Shown: positions 16,981-27,183, numbered from the stretch's first letter. The stretch: 64,000 bases of DNA from Cupriavidus nantongensis (GCF_001598055.1 NZ_CP014844.1:2162967-2226966); one strand, 5' to 3'. Numbers and translations are program-made. Notes: generated by a model from the letters alone, not told the origin.

Positions 16981-19218
16981 ATGGCCGGCAAGCGCTGCCG
17001 GTTAGCCGCAGCCCATACAACATTCCCCACCTTGTCCGATCTTCCCGATTCCCGCCAGTTGTCCCTGGACAGCGACCCGAGCGACCCCAGCGACCCCAGC
17101 GACCCCGGCGAGGCCGCGGCGCCCGCCCATGCCGCGCAGGCCGATGCCGCCGCCAGCCGCGGCGCCGAGCTTGCCACCATCTTTGCCGATACCGGTACGC
17201 TGGCGCAGGCCATTCCCGGCTACCGCCCGCGCGCGTCGCAGCACAAGATGGCCGAGGCCGTCGCCGGCGCGATCGCGCAGAACGATTCCGTCATCGTCGA
17301 GGCCGGCACCGGCACCGGCAAGACCTACGCCTACCTGGTGCCCGCGATGCTGTGGGGCGGCAAGGTGATCCTGTCGACCGGCACCAAGAACCTGCAGGAC
17401 CAGCTGTTCCTGCGCGACATCCCGACCGTGCGCCACGCGCTCAACGTGCCGGTCTCGGTGGCGCTGCTCAAGGGGCGCGCCAACTACGTCTGCCACTACC
17501 ACCTGGAGCGCGCGCAGGCCGGCGGGCGCCTGGCCTCGCGCCAGGATGCAGCGTGGCTGCGCGAGATCGGGCGCTTTATCAAGGAAACCTCGACCGGCGA
17601 CAAGGCGGAACTGGCGTCGGTGCCGGAGAACGCCCCGGTGTGGCAGATGGTGACCTCCACGCGCGACAACTGCCTCGGTTCGGAATGCCCGTACTACAAG
17701 GACTGCTTCGTGATGCGCGCGCGCAAGGAAGCGCAGCAGGCCGACGTGGTGGTGGTCAACCACCACCTGTTCTTTGCCGACGTGGTGCTGCGCGACACCG
17801 GCATGGCCGAGCTGCTGCCCGCCGCCAACACCGTGATCTTCGACGAGGCGCACCAGCTGCCCGAGACCGCGACGCTGTTCTTCGGCGAGACCCTGTCGAC
17901 CAGCCAGCTGCTCGAGATCGCGCGCGACACCGTGGCCGAAGGCCTGTCGCACGCACGCGATGCGGTCGACTGGGTCGCGCTGGGCGCGCCGCTGGAACGC
18001 GCCGCGCGCGACCTGCGCCTGGCCTTCGGCAAGGACAACGCACGCCTGGCGCTGGGGCAGATCGAGGCCGACCGCCGCATCGCCGAACCCTTCAACGAGA
18101 CCCTCGATGCGCTCGACGCGGCGCTGTCCGACTTCGTCGAGATGCTCGAAAGCCAGGCCGAGCGCGCCGAATCGCTGCAGCAATGCCACCGCCGCGCGCT
18201 GGAACTGGCCAACAAGCTGGCCGCCTGGCGCACCGATGCCCCCGCTGCACCGGCGCCACAGCCACAGGAGGGCGAGGAGCAGGGAGAGGCCGCGGCGGCG
18301 ACCGGCCCGGAAACCGTGCGCTGGGTCGAGGTGTTCTCGCACACCGTGCAGCTGCACCGCACGCCGCTGTCGATCGCGCCGATCTTCACGCGCCAGCGCG
18401 GCGGCCAGCCGCGCGCGTGGGTGTTCACCTCGGCGACGCTGTCGGTGAAGGGCAATTTCACCCACTACGCTGCGCAGCTGGGCCTCGACAAGGAACGCTC
18501 GCTGACGCTGCCGAGCCCGTTCGATTACGCCAAGCAGGGCCTGCTGTACGTGCCGCGCGACATGCCCGCGCCGCAGTCGCCGCAGTTCACCGATGCGGTG
18601 GTGCAGGCCGCGCTGCCGCTGATCGAGGCCGCCGGCGGGCGCACCTTCCTGCTGTGCACCACGCTGCGCGCGGTGCAGCGCGCCTCGGACCTGCTCTACG
18701 ATGCCTTTGCCGAACGCGGGCTGAACCTGCCGCTGCTGGTGCAGGGCCAGGCCAGCCGCACCGAACTGCTGGACCGCTTCCGCGAGCTGGGCAATGCGGT
18801 GCTGGTCGGCAGCCAGAGCTTCTGGGAAGGCGTGGACGTGCGCGGCGAGGCGCTGTCGCTGGTGATCATCGACAAGCTGCCGTTCGCGCCGCCCGACGAT
18901 CCGGTGCTGGCCGCGCGCATGGAAGTGCTGCAGAAGAAGGGCCTGAGCCCGTTTGCCGTGCACCAGCTGCCGCATGCGGTGATCACGCTCAAGCAGGGCG
19001 CGGGGCGGCTGATCCGTTCCGAATCGGACCGCGGCGTGCTGGCGATCTTCGATACGCGCCTGGTCGAGAAGCCCTACGGGCGCCAGATCTGGCAGAGTCT
19101 GCCGCCGTTCACACGCACGCGCGAAGCCGCCACGGTGGTGCGCTTCCTCGAGTCGCTGCGCGGTGCGCCCGCCGGGCAGCAGGACGAAACCGACGCCGGG
19201 GATCCGTCGGCCGACTGA
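16981..19218 (+). CDS. DinG/YoaA-type ATP-dependent DNA helicase with Fe-S cluster
   Basis: 745-residue superfamily 2 helicase of the XPD/DinG group, acting on damaged or blocked DNA. Motif I is GTGTGKTYAYL (~residues 104-114). Four clustered cysteines (NYVCHYH, then NCLGSECPYYKDC) fit the Fe-S domain. The DEAH box is in FDEAHQLPE. The C-terminal helicase motifs include FWEGVDVRG and KQGAGRLIR. The N-terminal ~60 residues are acidic and low in complexity, with a DPS repeat. The start is uncertain: ATG 16981 has no ribosome binding site, and TTG 17032 is a plausible alternative. Confidence 0.9.
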   Translation: MAGKRCRLAAAHTTFPTLSDLPDSRQLSLDSDPSDPSDPSDPGEAAAPAHAAQADAAASRGAELATIFADTGTLAQAIPGYRPRASQHKMAEAVAGAIAQNDSVIVEAGTGTGKTYAYLVPAMLWGGKVILSTGTKNLQDQLFLRDIPTVRHALNVPVSVALLKGRANYVCHYHLERAQAGGRLASRQDAAWLREIGRFIKETSTGDKAELASVPENAPVWQMVTSTRDNCLGSECPYYKDCFVMRARKEAQQADVVVVNHHLFFADVVLRDTGMAELLPAANTVIFDEAHQLPETATLFFGETLSTSQLLEIARDTVAEGLSHARDAVDWVALGAPLERAARDLRLAFGKDNARLALGQIEADRRIAEPFNETLDALDAALSDFVEMLESQAERAESLQQCHRRALELANKLAAWRTDAPAAPAPQPQEGEEQGEAAAATGPETVRWVEVFSHTVQLHRTPLSIAPIFTRQRGGQPRAWVFTSATLSVKGNFTHYAAQLGLDKERSLTLPSPFDYAKQGLLYVPRDMPAPQSPQFTDAVVQAALPLIEAAGGRTFLLCTTLRAVQRASDLLYDAFAERGLNLPLLVQGQASRTELLDRFRELGNAVLVGSQSFWEGVDVRGEALSLVIIDKLPFAPPDDPVLAARMEVLQKKGLSPFAVHQLPHAVITLKQGAGRLIRSESDRGVLAIFDTRLVEKPYGRQIWQSLPPFTRTREAATVVRFLESLRGAPAGQQDETDAGDPSAD
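17071..17106 (+). repeat. Four tandem copies of a 9-bp unit inside the helicase gene
   Basis: AGCGACCC(G/C) repeated at 17071, 17080, 17089 and 17098. It keeps the reading frame and encodes S-D-P repeats in the disordered N-terminus. Likely prone to in-frame slippage between strains. Confidence 0.9.
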
Positions 19219-19241
19219 TCACGACGGACCGCGGGCAAAAG

Positions 19242-19278
19242 AAAAACGGGACGGTCATCCGACACGTCCCGTTTTTTT
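19242..19278 (+). terminator. Rho-independent terminator after the helicase gene
   Basis: AAAAACGGGACG (19242-19253) pairs with CGTCCCGTTTTT (19265-19276), ending in a run of seven T. It also has A-runs on the other side and may serve the convergent bamD gene. Confidence 0.88.
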
Positions 19279-19298
19279 ATCGCTGCTTGCGCGGCGGC

Positions 19299-19328
19299 GT
19301 CAGAACACTTCCCGTCAGAACACTTCCC
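19299..19328. repeat. 15-bp tandem duplication across the bamD stop codon
   Basis: GTCAGAACACTTCCC occurs at 19299-19313 and again at 19314-19328. On the minus strand it copies the last codons of bamD (E-V-F-stop), so a second stop lies 15 bp behind the first and the protein is unaffected. Confidence 0.9.
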
Positions 19329-20130
19329 ACCAGGACTTGTCCTTGCGGCGCGCGCCGTACTTGATGAAGTCGCTCTCCGGGAAGTTCTTCTCCATCACGC
19401 GCGCGGTGTCGTCGCGCAGGTCCTTCATGCCCATCGCGTCGTACGAGCGGATCATGATGTACAGCGCCTCTTCGTTGGCCGGCGCGCCGTCGTAGTCCTT
19501 CAGCGACTGCTGGGCGCGGTTGACCGCCGCCAGGTAGGCGCCGCGCCGGAAGTAATAGCGCGCGGCGTGCACTTCATGCTGGGCCAGCGAGTTGACGATG
19601 TACTGCATGCGCAGCGTGGCGTCGGGCGTGTACTTGCTTTCCGGGTAGCGCGTGATCAGCGTATGGAAGGCATCGTAGGCGGCGCGCGCGGCCTTGGGAT
19701 CGCGCTCGCTCAGGTCCTGGCCCGAGAAGCGGCCCAGCCAGCCGAGGTTGTCGTTGAAGTTGATCAGCCCCTTCAGGTAGTAGGCGTAATCGATGGTGGG
19801 GTGGTTCGGGTGCAGCTGGATGAAGCGGTCCACCGCCGCCAGCGCGGCCGCGGTCTCGCCGTCCTTGTAGTTGGCGTAGGCGGTGTCGATCTGCGCCTGC
19901 TGCGCATAGCGTCCGAACGGATAGCGGCCCTCGAGCTTTTCATACAGCTTGACGGCGCGGGTGTAGTCGCCGCCATCCAGGGCATCCTTGGCTTCCGAAT
20001 ATAATTTGTTGGCCGACCAGCCAGCGGTCTCGTCGGGTTGGTCCGCGAGCAGGCCGCATGCCGACAGCATGACGCAGCCGCCTGCGAGCAGAACCGCTCC
20101 AATTGTCGTGCGCCAGCGCGCGCGTTTCAT
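19315..20130 (-). CDS. bamD: Outer membrane protein assembly factor BamD (ComL)
   Basis: 271-residue outer-membrane lipoprotein of the beta-barrel assembly machine, working with BamA. The start is taken at MKRARWRT, which gives a normal lipoprotein signal ending at the lipobox LSAC. Longer starts are possible. The mature part holds five TPR-like repeats, including [18 protein letters not shown] and the conserved [20 protein letters not shown]. Length is typical for betaproteobacterial BamD. It is divergent from rluD with only ~32 bp between the annotated starts. Confidence 0.95.
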   Translation of the reverse strand: MKRARWRTTIGAVLLAGGCVMLSACGLLADQPDETAGWSANKLYSEAKDALDGGDYTRAVKLYEKLEGRYPFGRYAQQAQIDTAYANYKDGETAAALAAVDRFIQLHPNHPTIDYAYYLKGLINFNDNLGWLGRFSGQDLSERDPKAARAAYDAFHTLITRYPESKYTPDATLRMQYIVNSLAQHEVHAARYYFRRGAYLAAVNRAQQSLKDYDGAPANEEALYIMIRSYDAMGMKDLRDDTARVMEKNFPESDFIKYGARRKDKSWWEVF

Positions 20131-20162
20131 GCTCTGCAATTGCATGGGCAATCGTATCCCGG

Positions 20163-21422
20163 ATGAAGAAAAATAGCGTCAAGCATTATAGCCCAAGCCC
20201 CCAGCCCGACCCGCAAGCCGGAGACGGCGTGGGAGGACTGCCGCCCGAACGGGTGCGCGCCGCCGCGGTGGTGGCCGATTTCGAGGCCAGCGCGGATGAG
20301 TTCGACGATGCCGTCGACGCGCCCGCAGCCGCTGTCGATGCGGCCGACGCGGCCATGACCCTGTCGCTGGAGGTGGACAGCGCCTCGCATGGCGAGCGTC
20401 TCGACAAATTGCTGGCGCGTCACTTCAGCGAGTTTTCGCGCAGCCGCCTGCAGCAGTGGATCGAAAGCGGCGCGGTGCGCGTCGACGGCCAGGTGCGTCG
20501 TCCGCGCGACGCGGTGCAGATGGGCAACCGCATCGAGGTGCAGCCGCAGGCCGCGCCGGAATCATCGGCCTTCGCGCCCGAAGACGTGCCGCTCGACGTG
20601 GTCTACGAGGACGACACCCTGCTGGTGATCAACAAGCCCGCCGGCCTCGTGGTGCATCCCGCCGCCGGCAACTGGAGCGGCACCGTGCTCAATGGCCTGC
20701 TGCATCGCGACCCCGGCGCCGCGTCGCTGCCGCGCGCGGGCATCGTGCACCGGCTCGACAAGGAAACCTCGGGGCTGATGGTGGTGGCGCGCACGCTGAC
20801 CGCGCAGACCGACCTGGTGCGGCAGCTGCAGGCGCGCACGGTCAAGCGCACCTATATCGCGCTGGTGTGGGGCCGCACCTATGACGAGGGCACCATCGAC
20901 GCGCCCATCGGCCGCGACCCGCGCGAGCGCACCCGCATGGCGATCGTGCAGACCGCCAGCGGCAAGCCGTCGCGCACGCATTTCCGCACGCTGGCCACGG
21001 TGCCGCTGGGGCGCGGCTTTGTGTCGATGGTGATGTGCAAGCTCGAGACCGGCCGCACCCACCAGATCCGCGTGCATTTCGAATCGATCGGCCATCCGCT
21101 GGTGGGCGACCCGGTCTATTTCCGCGCCACCCAGCGCGGCCAGCGTCCCGCGATCCGCGTGCCGCTGCCGGTGCCGTACGAGCGCCAGGCGCTGCATGCG
21201 TACAAGCTCGGCCTGGTGCATCCGGCCACCGGCAAGCATATGTCGTGGACCGCGCAGCCGCCCGAGGACCTGCAGGCGCTGATCGATGCGCTCGACTTCG
21301 AGAGCGCGCAGGCCGACGACGAGGACGAGGCCTGGGACGAAGTGTGGGAAGGCGGCAAAGCGCACTGGGAATACGCCGGCGATGACGACGACGACGGTGA
21401 CGGCGATGAGCGCGACGCCTGA
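20163..21422 (+). CDS. rluD: 23S rRNA pseudouridine synthase, RluD family
   Basis: 419 residues as annotated. An N-terminal ~85-residue acidic, low-complexity extension precedes an S4 RNA-binding domain ([22 protein letters not shown]...). The catalytic domain contains [11 protein letters not shown] with the nucleophilic Asp, as in RluA/RluC/RluD enzymes; RluD makes pseudouridines in helix 69 of 23S rRNA. The start is uncertain: ATG 20163 lacks a ribosome binding site and leaves almost no room for the bamD promoter, and the ATG at 20355, just before the S4 domain, could also be used. It ends in a long acidic tail and overlaps pgeF by 17 bp. Confidence 0.9.
   Translation: MKKNSVKHYSPSPQPDPQAGDGVGGLPPERVRAAAVVADFEASADEFDDAVDAPAAAVDAADAAMTLSLEVDSASHGERLDKLLARHFSEFSRSRLQQWIESGAVRVDGQVRRPRDAVQMGNRIEVQPQAAPESSAFAPEDVPLDVVYEDDTLLVINKPAGLVVHPAAGNWSGTVLNGLLHRDPGAASLPRAGIVHRLDKETSGLMVVARTLTAQTDLVRQLQARTVKRTYIALVWGRTYDEGTIDAPIGRDPRERTRMAIVQTASGKPSRTHFRTLATVPLGRGFVSMVMCKLETGRTHQIRVHFESIGHPLVGDPVYFRATQRGQRPAIRVPLPVPYERQALHAYKLGLVHPATGKHMSWTAQPPEDLQALIDALDFESAQADDEDEAWDEVWEGGKAHWEYAGDDDDDGDGDERDA
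20185..20190 (-). promoter_or_regulatory. Candidate -10 element for bamD
   Basis: Minus-strand TATAAT, a perfect -10 in GC-rich DNA, 55 bp upstream of the bamD start. No convincing -35 at 16-18 bp. It lies inside the annotated N-terminal extension of rluD, which weakens that start. Confidence 0.4.
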
Positions 21423-22218
21423 TCCCGCCTGGCTGGTGCCGGACTGGCCCGCGCCGGCGCGCGTGCGCGCGCTGTCTACCACGCGCCAGGGCGGGGTCAG
21501 CCAGGGTCCGTACGGGCTGGCCGGCGGCATGCCGGGCGGCCTGAACCTGGGCACCCATGTTGGCGACGATGCGGCCGACGTCGCGCGCAACCGCGCGCGG
21601 CTGGCCGCGTGCCTGCCATCGATGCCGCAATGGCTGGAACAGGTGCATGGCTGCGCGGTCGCGACGGTTGACCATGTGGCCGCACCGGGCGATCCCGTGC
21701 CGCAGGCCGATGCGAGCCTGGCAATCACGCCGGGCCACGTGTGCGCCGTGATGACAGCCGACTGCCTGCCGGTGCTGCTGTGCGATGCACAGGGGACGGT
21801 GGTGGGCGCCGCGCATGCGGGCTGGCGCGGCCTGTGCAATGGCGTGATCGAGGCCACGCTGGCGCGGATGCAGGCGGCCGCCGGCGGCGCTGCCACGCGC
21901 TGGCTGGCATGGCTGGGTCCGGCGATCGGGCCCGATGCGTTCGAGGTCGGCGCCGAGGTGCGCGAGGCTTTCCTTGCGCAGGCGCGCCCGCACGAACACG
22001 CCGCGGTGGCCGCGGCGTTCCGCGCCGGCGCATCGGGAACATCGGGCAAGTACTTTGCCGACATCTATGCGCTGGCGCGCACGCGCCTGGCCCGCGCGGG
22101 CTGTGTCGACATCCACGGCGGCAATGCCTGCACCGTTGCCGATGCCGAACGCTTCTACTCCTACCGGCGCGATGGCGTGACCGGCCGCATGGCCAGCCTG
22201 GTCTGGCTGGCCGACTGA
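21406..22218 (+). CDS. pgeF: Purine nucleoside phosphorylase/polyphenol oxidase, YfiH (DUF152) family
   Basis: 270 residues. The Zn-binding and catalytic residues are visible: a histidine in [10 protein letters not shown], the Cys in [10 protein letters not shown] and the His in AAHAGWRGL. Members of this family were once called laccases and are now known as purine nucleoside phosphorylases; E. coli YfiH (PgeF) is also linked to removing a wrong amino acid from a peptidoglycan precursor. The ATG at 21406 overlaps the rluD end, and the rluD-pgeF order is a widely conserved operon. It is the last gene before the pha region. Confidence 0.9.
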   Translation: MSATPDPAWLVPDWPAPARVRALSTTRQGGVSQGPYGLAGGMPGGLNLGTHVGDDAADVARNRARLAACLPSMPQWLEQVHGCAVATVDHVAAPGDPVPQADASLAITPGHVCAVMTADCLPVLLCDAQGTVVGAAHAGWRGLCNGVIEATLARMQAAAGGAATRWLAWLGPAIGPDAFEVGAEVREAFLAQARPHEHAAVAAAFRAGASGTSGKYFADIYALARTRLARAGCVDIHGGNACTVADAERFYSYRRDGVTGRMASLVWLAD

Positions 22219-22230
22219 GCCGTCGCGGCC

Positions 22231-22458
22231 TTACTCGTCCGCGCGCTTCGCGGCCTCGCCGGGCACGGCGTTCTTCTGCAGCGCGCGTTCGGCCTCGGCC
22301 CTGCGCCGGCGCCGGCCGGGCGTGCCCATGATGTAAAGCACCAGCGCGACCGGCGCGGCCCCATACATCAGGAAGGTGGCGACCCCCGCCACCACGTTGT
22401 GCTCGGCGATCGCCATCATCAGCGCCACGTAGAGCCAGCCAATGGCCACGATGTACAT
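22231..22458 (-). CDS. Small inner-membrane protein upstream of phaC
   Basis: 75 residues, no named family recognised. Two hydrophobic helices (about residues 3-17 and 22-43) precede a basic, Arg-rich tail (GRRRRRAEAERAL) expected in the cytoplasm. An AAGGA lies ~10 bp upstream of the ATG at 22458. It is convergent with pgeF and divergent from phaC, and I recall a similar small gene at this place in C. necator H16. Its promoter must lie in the 22459-22560 stretch. No link to polymer metabolism can be shown. Confidence 0.8.
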   Translation of the reverse strand: MYIVAIGWLYVALMMAIAEHNVVAGVATFLMYGAAPVALVLYIMGTPGRRRRRAEAERALQKNAVPGEAAKRADE

Positions 22459-22905
22459 CAGAATTTCATCCTTCTCGACTATGCTCGATGGCCTCGGCAG
22501 GTGCGTGTGCTGCATTACCGTCCGGTAGGTCGGGCAGCGCGCGGCGCCGGGGCGGATTTCCGCATTGACAGCGCGCGCGTTGCAAGGCAACAATGGCCTC
22601 GAATGTCTCGGAATCGCTGACGATTCCCAGGTTTTTCCGGCAAGCATAACGCATGGCGCAGGCAACCGAGGAACCGCGCCCGCCGGATAAAAGGGAGCCG
22701 CTATCGGAATGGATGCAAGCCCTGGCCGCAGCTTGTGCGGCCCGGGGTTCCAGACCAGTTCCAGGGCAGATGTGCCGGCTGACCCCTCCCGCCTGGGAAG
22801 GGCTGGAGCCGGGTCCATTCGGATAGCATCTCCCCATGCATAGTGCCGGCCAGGGCAATGCCCGGAGCCGGTTCGAATAGTGACGGCAGAGAGACAAAAC
22901 TGATC
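22459..22905. other. Promoter and long leader of the phaCAB operon
   Basis: About 450 bp without a gene. It holds the phaC promoter at 22565-22594, a roughly 300-nt untranslated leader, and upstream sequence that must also drive the small minus-strand membrane protein gene. The leader carries several short GC-rich inverted repeats but no riboswitch I recognise. Confidence 0.7.
22565..22594 (+). promoter_or_regulatory. Sigma-70 promoter of phaCAB
   Basis: TTGACA (22565-22570), 18-bp spacer, AACAAT (22589-22594). This matches the mapped C. necator H16 phaC promoter as I recall it. Transcription would start near 22599-22601, about 307 bp before the phaC ATG. Confidence 0.9.
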
Positions 22906-24687
22906 ATGGCGACCGGCAAAGGTGCGGCAGCTTCCACGCAGGAAGGCAAGTCCCAACCACCCAAGTTCACGCCGGGGCCATTCGATCCAGCCACCTGGCT
23001 GGAATGGTCCCGCCAGTGGCAGGGCACTGAAGGCAACGGCCACGCGGCCGCATCCGGCATGATGGCCGGCATCCCGGCCCTCGATTCGCTGGCAGGCGTC
23101 AAGATCGCGCCGGCCCAGCTGGCCGACATCCAGCAGCGCTACATGAAGGACTTCGCCGCGCTGTGGCAGGCGCTGGCCGAGGGCAAGCCCGAAGGCACCG
23201 GGCCGCTGCACGACCGCCGCTTTGCCGGCGACGCCTGGCGCAACAACGTGCCGTACCGTTACGCCGCCGCTTTCTACCTGCTCAACGCCCGCGCGCTGAC
23301 CGAGCTTGCCGATGCGGTCGAGGCCGATGCCAAGACGCGCCAGCGCATCCGCTTCGCGATCTCGCAGTGGGTCGACGCGATGTCGCCCGCCAACTTCCTC
23401 GCCACCAATCCCGAAGCGCAGCGCCTGCTGATCGAATCGGGCGGCGAATCGCTGCGCGCCGGCGTGCGCAACATGATGGAAGACCTGACGCGGGGCAAGA
23501 TCTCGCAGACCGACGAGACCGCGTTCGAAGTGGGCCGCAATGTCGCCGTGACCGAAGGCGCGGTGGTCTACGAAAACGAATACTTCCAGCTGCTGCAGTA
23601 CAAGCCGCTCACCGCCAAGGTCCATGCGCGCCCGCTGCTGATGGTGCCGCCCTGCATCAACAAGTACTACATCCTTGACCTGCAGCCCGAAAGCTCGCTG
23701 GTGCGGCACACGGTGGAGCAGGGCCATACGGTCTTCCTGGTGTCGTGGCGCAATCCCGATGCCAGCATGGCGTCGCGCACCTGGGACGACTACATCGAGC
23801 ACGCCGCCATCCGCGCCATCGAAGTCGCGCGCGACATCAGCGGCGAGGACCAGATCAACGTGCTCGGCTTCTGCGTCGGCGGCACCATCATTTCGACCGC
23901 GCTCGCGGTGCTGGCCGCGCGCGGCGAGCATCCGGCCGCGAGCCTGACGCTGCTGACCACGCTGCTGGACTTTGCCGACACCGGCATCCTCGACGTCTTC
24001 GTCGACGAGGGCCACGTGCAGTTGCGCGAAGCCACGCTGGGCGGCGGTGCCGGCGCGCCGTGCGCGCTGCTGCGCGGGCTGGAGCTGGCCAACACCTTCT
24101 CGTTCCTGCGCCCGAACGACCTGGTGTGGAACTACGTGGTCGACAACTACCTGAAGGGCAACACCCCGGTGCCGTTCGACCTGCTGTTCTGGAACGGCGA
24201 CGCGACCAACCTGCCGGGGCCGTGGTACTGCTGGTACCTGCGCCACACCTACCTGCAGAACGAGCTGAAGGTGCCCGGCAAGCTGACCGTATGCAATGCG
24301 CCGGTTGACCTGGGCAGCATCGACGTGCCGACCTACCTCTACGGCTCGCGCGAGGACCATATCGTGCCGTGGACCGCGGCCTATGCCTCGACCGCGCTGC
24401 TGAAGAACAAGCTGCGCTTCGTGCTGGGCGCGTCCGGCCATATCGCCGGCGTGATCAATCCGCCGGCAAAGAAAAAGCGCAGCCACTGGACCAACGACGC
24501 CTTGCCGGCGTCGCCGCAGCAGTGGCTGGCCGGCGCCACCGAGCACTCCGGCAGCTGGTGGCCGGACTGGTCGGCATGGCTGGCGAGCCATGCCGGCGCC
24601 AGGCGCGCCGCGCCTGCGCAGTACGGCAATGCGCGCTACCCTGCGATCGAACCCGCGCCTGGGCGATACGTCAAAGCCAAGGCTTGA
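22906..24687 (+). CDS. phaC: Class I poly(3-hydroxybutyrate) synthase PhaC
   Basis: 593-residue polymerase that joins (R)-3-hydroxybutyryl-CoA into polyhydroxybutyrate on the granule surface. The ATG at 22906 is chosen from the conserved start MATGKGAAAS; a longer in-frame form from 22843 has no support. The lipase-like box GFCVGG holds catalytic Cys323 (Cys319 in H16). The partner Asp lies in YGSREDHIVPW and His in GASGHIAGVI, shifted by four in the same way. The four extra residues are in the N-terminal region (ASGMMAGIPALD, near residue 50), outside the catalytic domain. First gene of phaCAB. Class I: it needs no PhaE or PhaR subunit. Confidence 0.98.
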   Translation: MATGKGAAASTQEGKSQPPKFTPGPFDPATWLEWSRQWQGTEGNGHAAASGMMAGIPALDSLAGVKIAPAQLADIQQRYMKDFAALWQALAEGKPEGTGPLHDRRFAGDAWRNNVPYRYAAAFYLLNARALTELADAVEADAKTRQRIRFAISQWVDAMSPANFLATNPEAQRLLIESGGESLRAGVRNMMEDLTRGKISQTDETAFEVGRNVAVTEGAVVYENEYFQLLQYKPLTAKVHARPLLMVPPCINKYYILDLQPESSLVRHTVEQGHTVFLVSWRNPDASMASRTWDDYIEHAAIRAIEVARDISGEDQINVLGFCVGGTIISTALAVLAARGEHPAASLTLLTTLLDFADTGILDVFVDEGHVQLREATLGGGAGAPCALLRGLELANTFSFLRPNDLVWNYVVDNYLKGNTPVPFDLLFWNGDATNLPGPWYCWYLRHTYLQNELKVPGKLTVCNAPVDLGSIDVPTYLYGSREDHIVPWTAAYASTALLKNKLRFVLGASGHIAGVINPPAKKKRSHWTNDALPASPQQWLAGATEHSGSWWPDWSAWLASHAGARRAAPAQYGNARYPAIEPAPGRYVKAKA

Positions 24688-24688
24688 T

Positions 24689-24723
24689 GCCCGCGCGCCC
24701 GCCGGCGTGCGCCCAGCGCGGGC
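24689..24723 (+). other. Intercistronic hairpin between phaC and phaA
   Basis: GCCCGCGC (24689-24696) and GCGCGGGC (24716-24723), perfect 8-bp arms around a 19-nt GC-rich loop, just after the phaC stop. No T-run, so it is more likely to pause, attenuate or protect the transcript than to terminate it. Confidence 0.55.
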
Positions 24724-24767
24724 GCCGGCGGACCGCGGGTCCCTGTTTCCATTGAGAGGACTACACC

Positions 24768-25949
<1,182 letters not shown>

Positions 25950-25959
25950 GAAGGGGTGC

Positions 25960-25987
25960 GCCGGGCGCGCGCATGGCGCGGCCCGGC
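25960..25987 (+). other. Intercistronic hairpin between phaA and phaB
   Basis: GCCGGGC (25960-25966) pairs with GCCCGGC (25981-25987), extended inside by GCGC pairing with one bulged base. It lies 10 bp after the phaA stop. No T-run follows, so readthrough into phaB is expected. Confidence 0.55.
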
Positions 25988-26020
25988 GGCAAATAACGAA
26001 AAGCCAATCAAGGAGTGGAC

Positions 26021-26761
26021 ATGACTCAGCGCATTGCGTATGTGACCGGCGGCATGGGTGGTATCGGCACCGCCATCTGCCAGCGGCTGGCCAGGGATGG
26101 CTTTCGCGTGGTGGCCGGCTGCGGCCCCAACTCGCCGCGCCGTGAAAAATGGCTGGAGCAGCAGAAGGCCCTGGGCTTCGACTTCGTCGCCTCCGAAGGC
26201 AACGTGGCCGACTGGGACTCGACCAAGGCGGCCTTCGACAAGGTCAAGGCCGAGGTCGGCGAAGTCGATGTGCTGATCAACAATGCCGGTATCACGCGCG
26301 ACGTGGTGTTCCGCAAGATGACCCGCGCCGACTGGGATGCGGTGATCGACACCAACCTGACCTCGCTGTTCAACGTCACCAAGCAGGTGATCGACGGCAT
26401 GGCCGACCGCGGCTGGGGCCGCATCGTCAATATCTCGTCGGTGAACGGGCAGAAGGGCCAGTTCGGCCAGACCAACTACTCCACCGCCAAGGCCGGCCTG
26501 CACGGCTTCACCATGGCGCTGGCGCAGGAAGTTGCGACCAAGGGCGTGACGGTGAACACGGTGTCGCCGGGCTATATCGCCACCGACATGGTCAAGGCCA
26601 TCCGCCAGGATGTGCTCGACAAGATCGTCGGCACGATCCCGGTGAAGCGCCTGGGCGAGCCGGAAGAGATCGCCTCGATCTGCGCCTGGCTGGCGTCGGA
26701 GGAGTCCGGCTTCTCGACCGGCGCCGACTTCTCGCTCAACGGCGGCCTGCACATGGGCTGA
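26021..26761 (+). CDS. phaB: NADPH-dependent acetoacetyl-CoA reductase PhaB
   Basis: 246-residue short-chain dehydrogenase producing (R)-3-hydroxybutyryl-CoA for PhaC. Cofactor motif TGGMGGIGTAI (residues ~8-18); the active site is Ser in NISSVNGQKG, then Tyr-x-x-x-Lys in YSTAKAG. ATG 26021 follows AAGGAG by 7 bp and is preferred over an in-frame ATG two codons upstream. The protein is almost the same as H16 PhaB1. It ends the operon, followed by a hairpin at 26856-26876. Confidence 0.98.
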   Translation: MTQRIAYVTGGMGGIGTAICQRLARDGFRVVAGCGPNSPRREKWLEQQKALGFDFVASEGNVADWDSTKAAFDKVKAEVGEVDVLINNAGITRDVVFRKMTRADWDAVIDTNLTSLFNVTKQVIDGMADRGWGRIVNISSVNGQKGQFGQTNYSTAKAGLHGFTMALAQEVATKGVTVNTVSPGYIATDMVKAIRQDVLDKIVGTIPVKRLGEPEEIASICAWLASEESGFSTGADFSLNGGLHMG

Positions 26762-26855
26762 CCTGGTGCTCAGCCAGCCCGCGCCGGCGGCCGCGTTTTG
26801 CGGTGCAGCCAGCGCGGCGCACAAGGCGGCGGAGCCTGCGTTCCGTCGCCGCTTG

Positions 26856-26876
26856 CGCGGGCCGTGATGGCCCGCG
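26856..26876 (+). terminator. Probable terminator of phaCAB
   Basis: CGCGGGCC (26856-26863), GTGAT loop, GGCCCGCG (26869-26876), followed by AATCATTTCC. The stem is strong but the T-tract is short. Confidence 0.55.
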
Positions 26877-27125
26877 AATCATTTCCGGGTGCGCGGAATC
26901 GGCGCCGCGGCGCGTCGGTCTACCGGGTTTTCCTTAAGCCCGTTCGCTTTTCTTAGTGCTTTGTTGGGCATAGAATCAGGGCAGCGGCGCCGCCGGCACC
27001 ATAGTCGTGCAGCATGGCCCTCGCGGGGGCGAGACGGCAAGGCCGCGGCGCGCAGCCATGCGCGGACAGCAGCAAGACGGCCGGCACGATAACAGCAGAT
27101 GGCGCGGGCGGTACCGATTTGCGCA

Positions 27126-27145
27126 CTGCACCCCATGCGGTGCAG
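27126..27145. promoter_or_regulatory. Inverted repeat upstream of phaR, possible PhaR operator
   Basis: CTGCACC-CCATGC-GGTGCAG: perfect 7-bp arms, 38 bp before the phaR ATG. PhaR-type repressors are known to bind TGC/GCA-rich dyads (Paracoccus) and to regulate their own gene, so an autoregulatory operator is a fair inference. Confidence 0.5.
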
Positions 27146-27183
27146 CAGCGCGCAAACAGCGACGACACAAGGACAGAGCACCG

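Larger units (their letters stand above)
26762..27183. other. Intergenic region between phaB and phaR
   Basis: About 420 bp with no gene. It contains a terminator-like hairpin, then an AT-richer patch (26930-26980) with TAGAAT at 26971-26976 that may be the phaR -10; no clear -35. The last 60 bp hold an inverted repeat near the phaR start. Confidence 0.5.

Noticed and set aside
22843..22905. Longer PhaC N-terminus from an upstream ATG
   Set aside because: The 21 extra residues do not fit known PhaC proteins, and the known start MATGKGAAAS is conserved.
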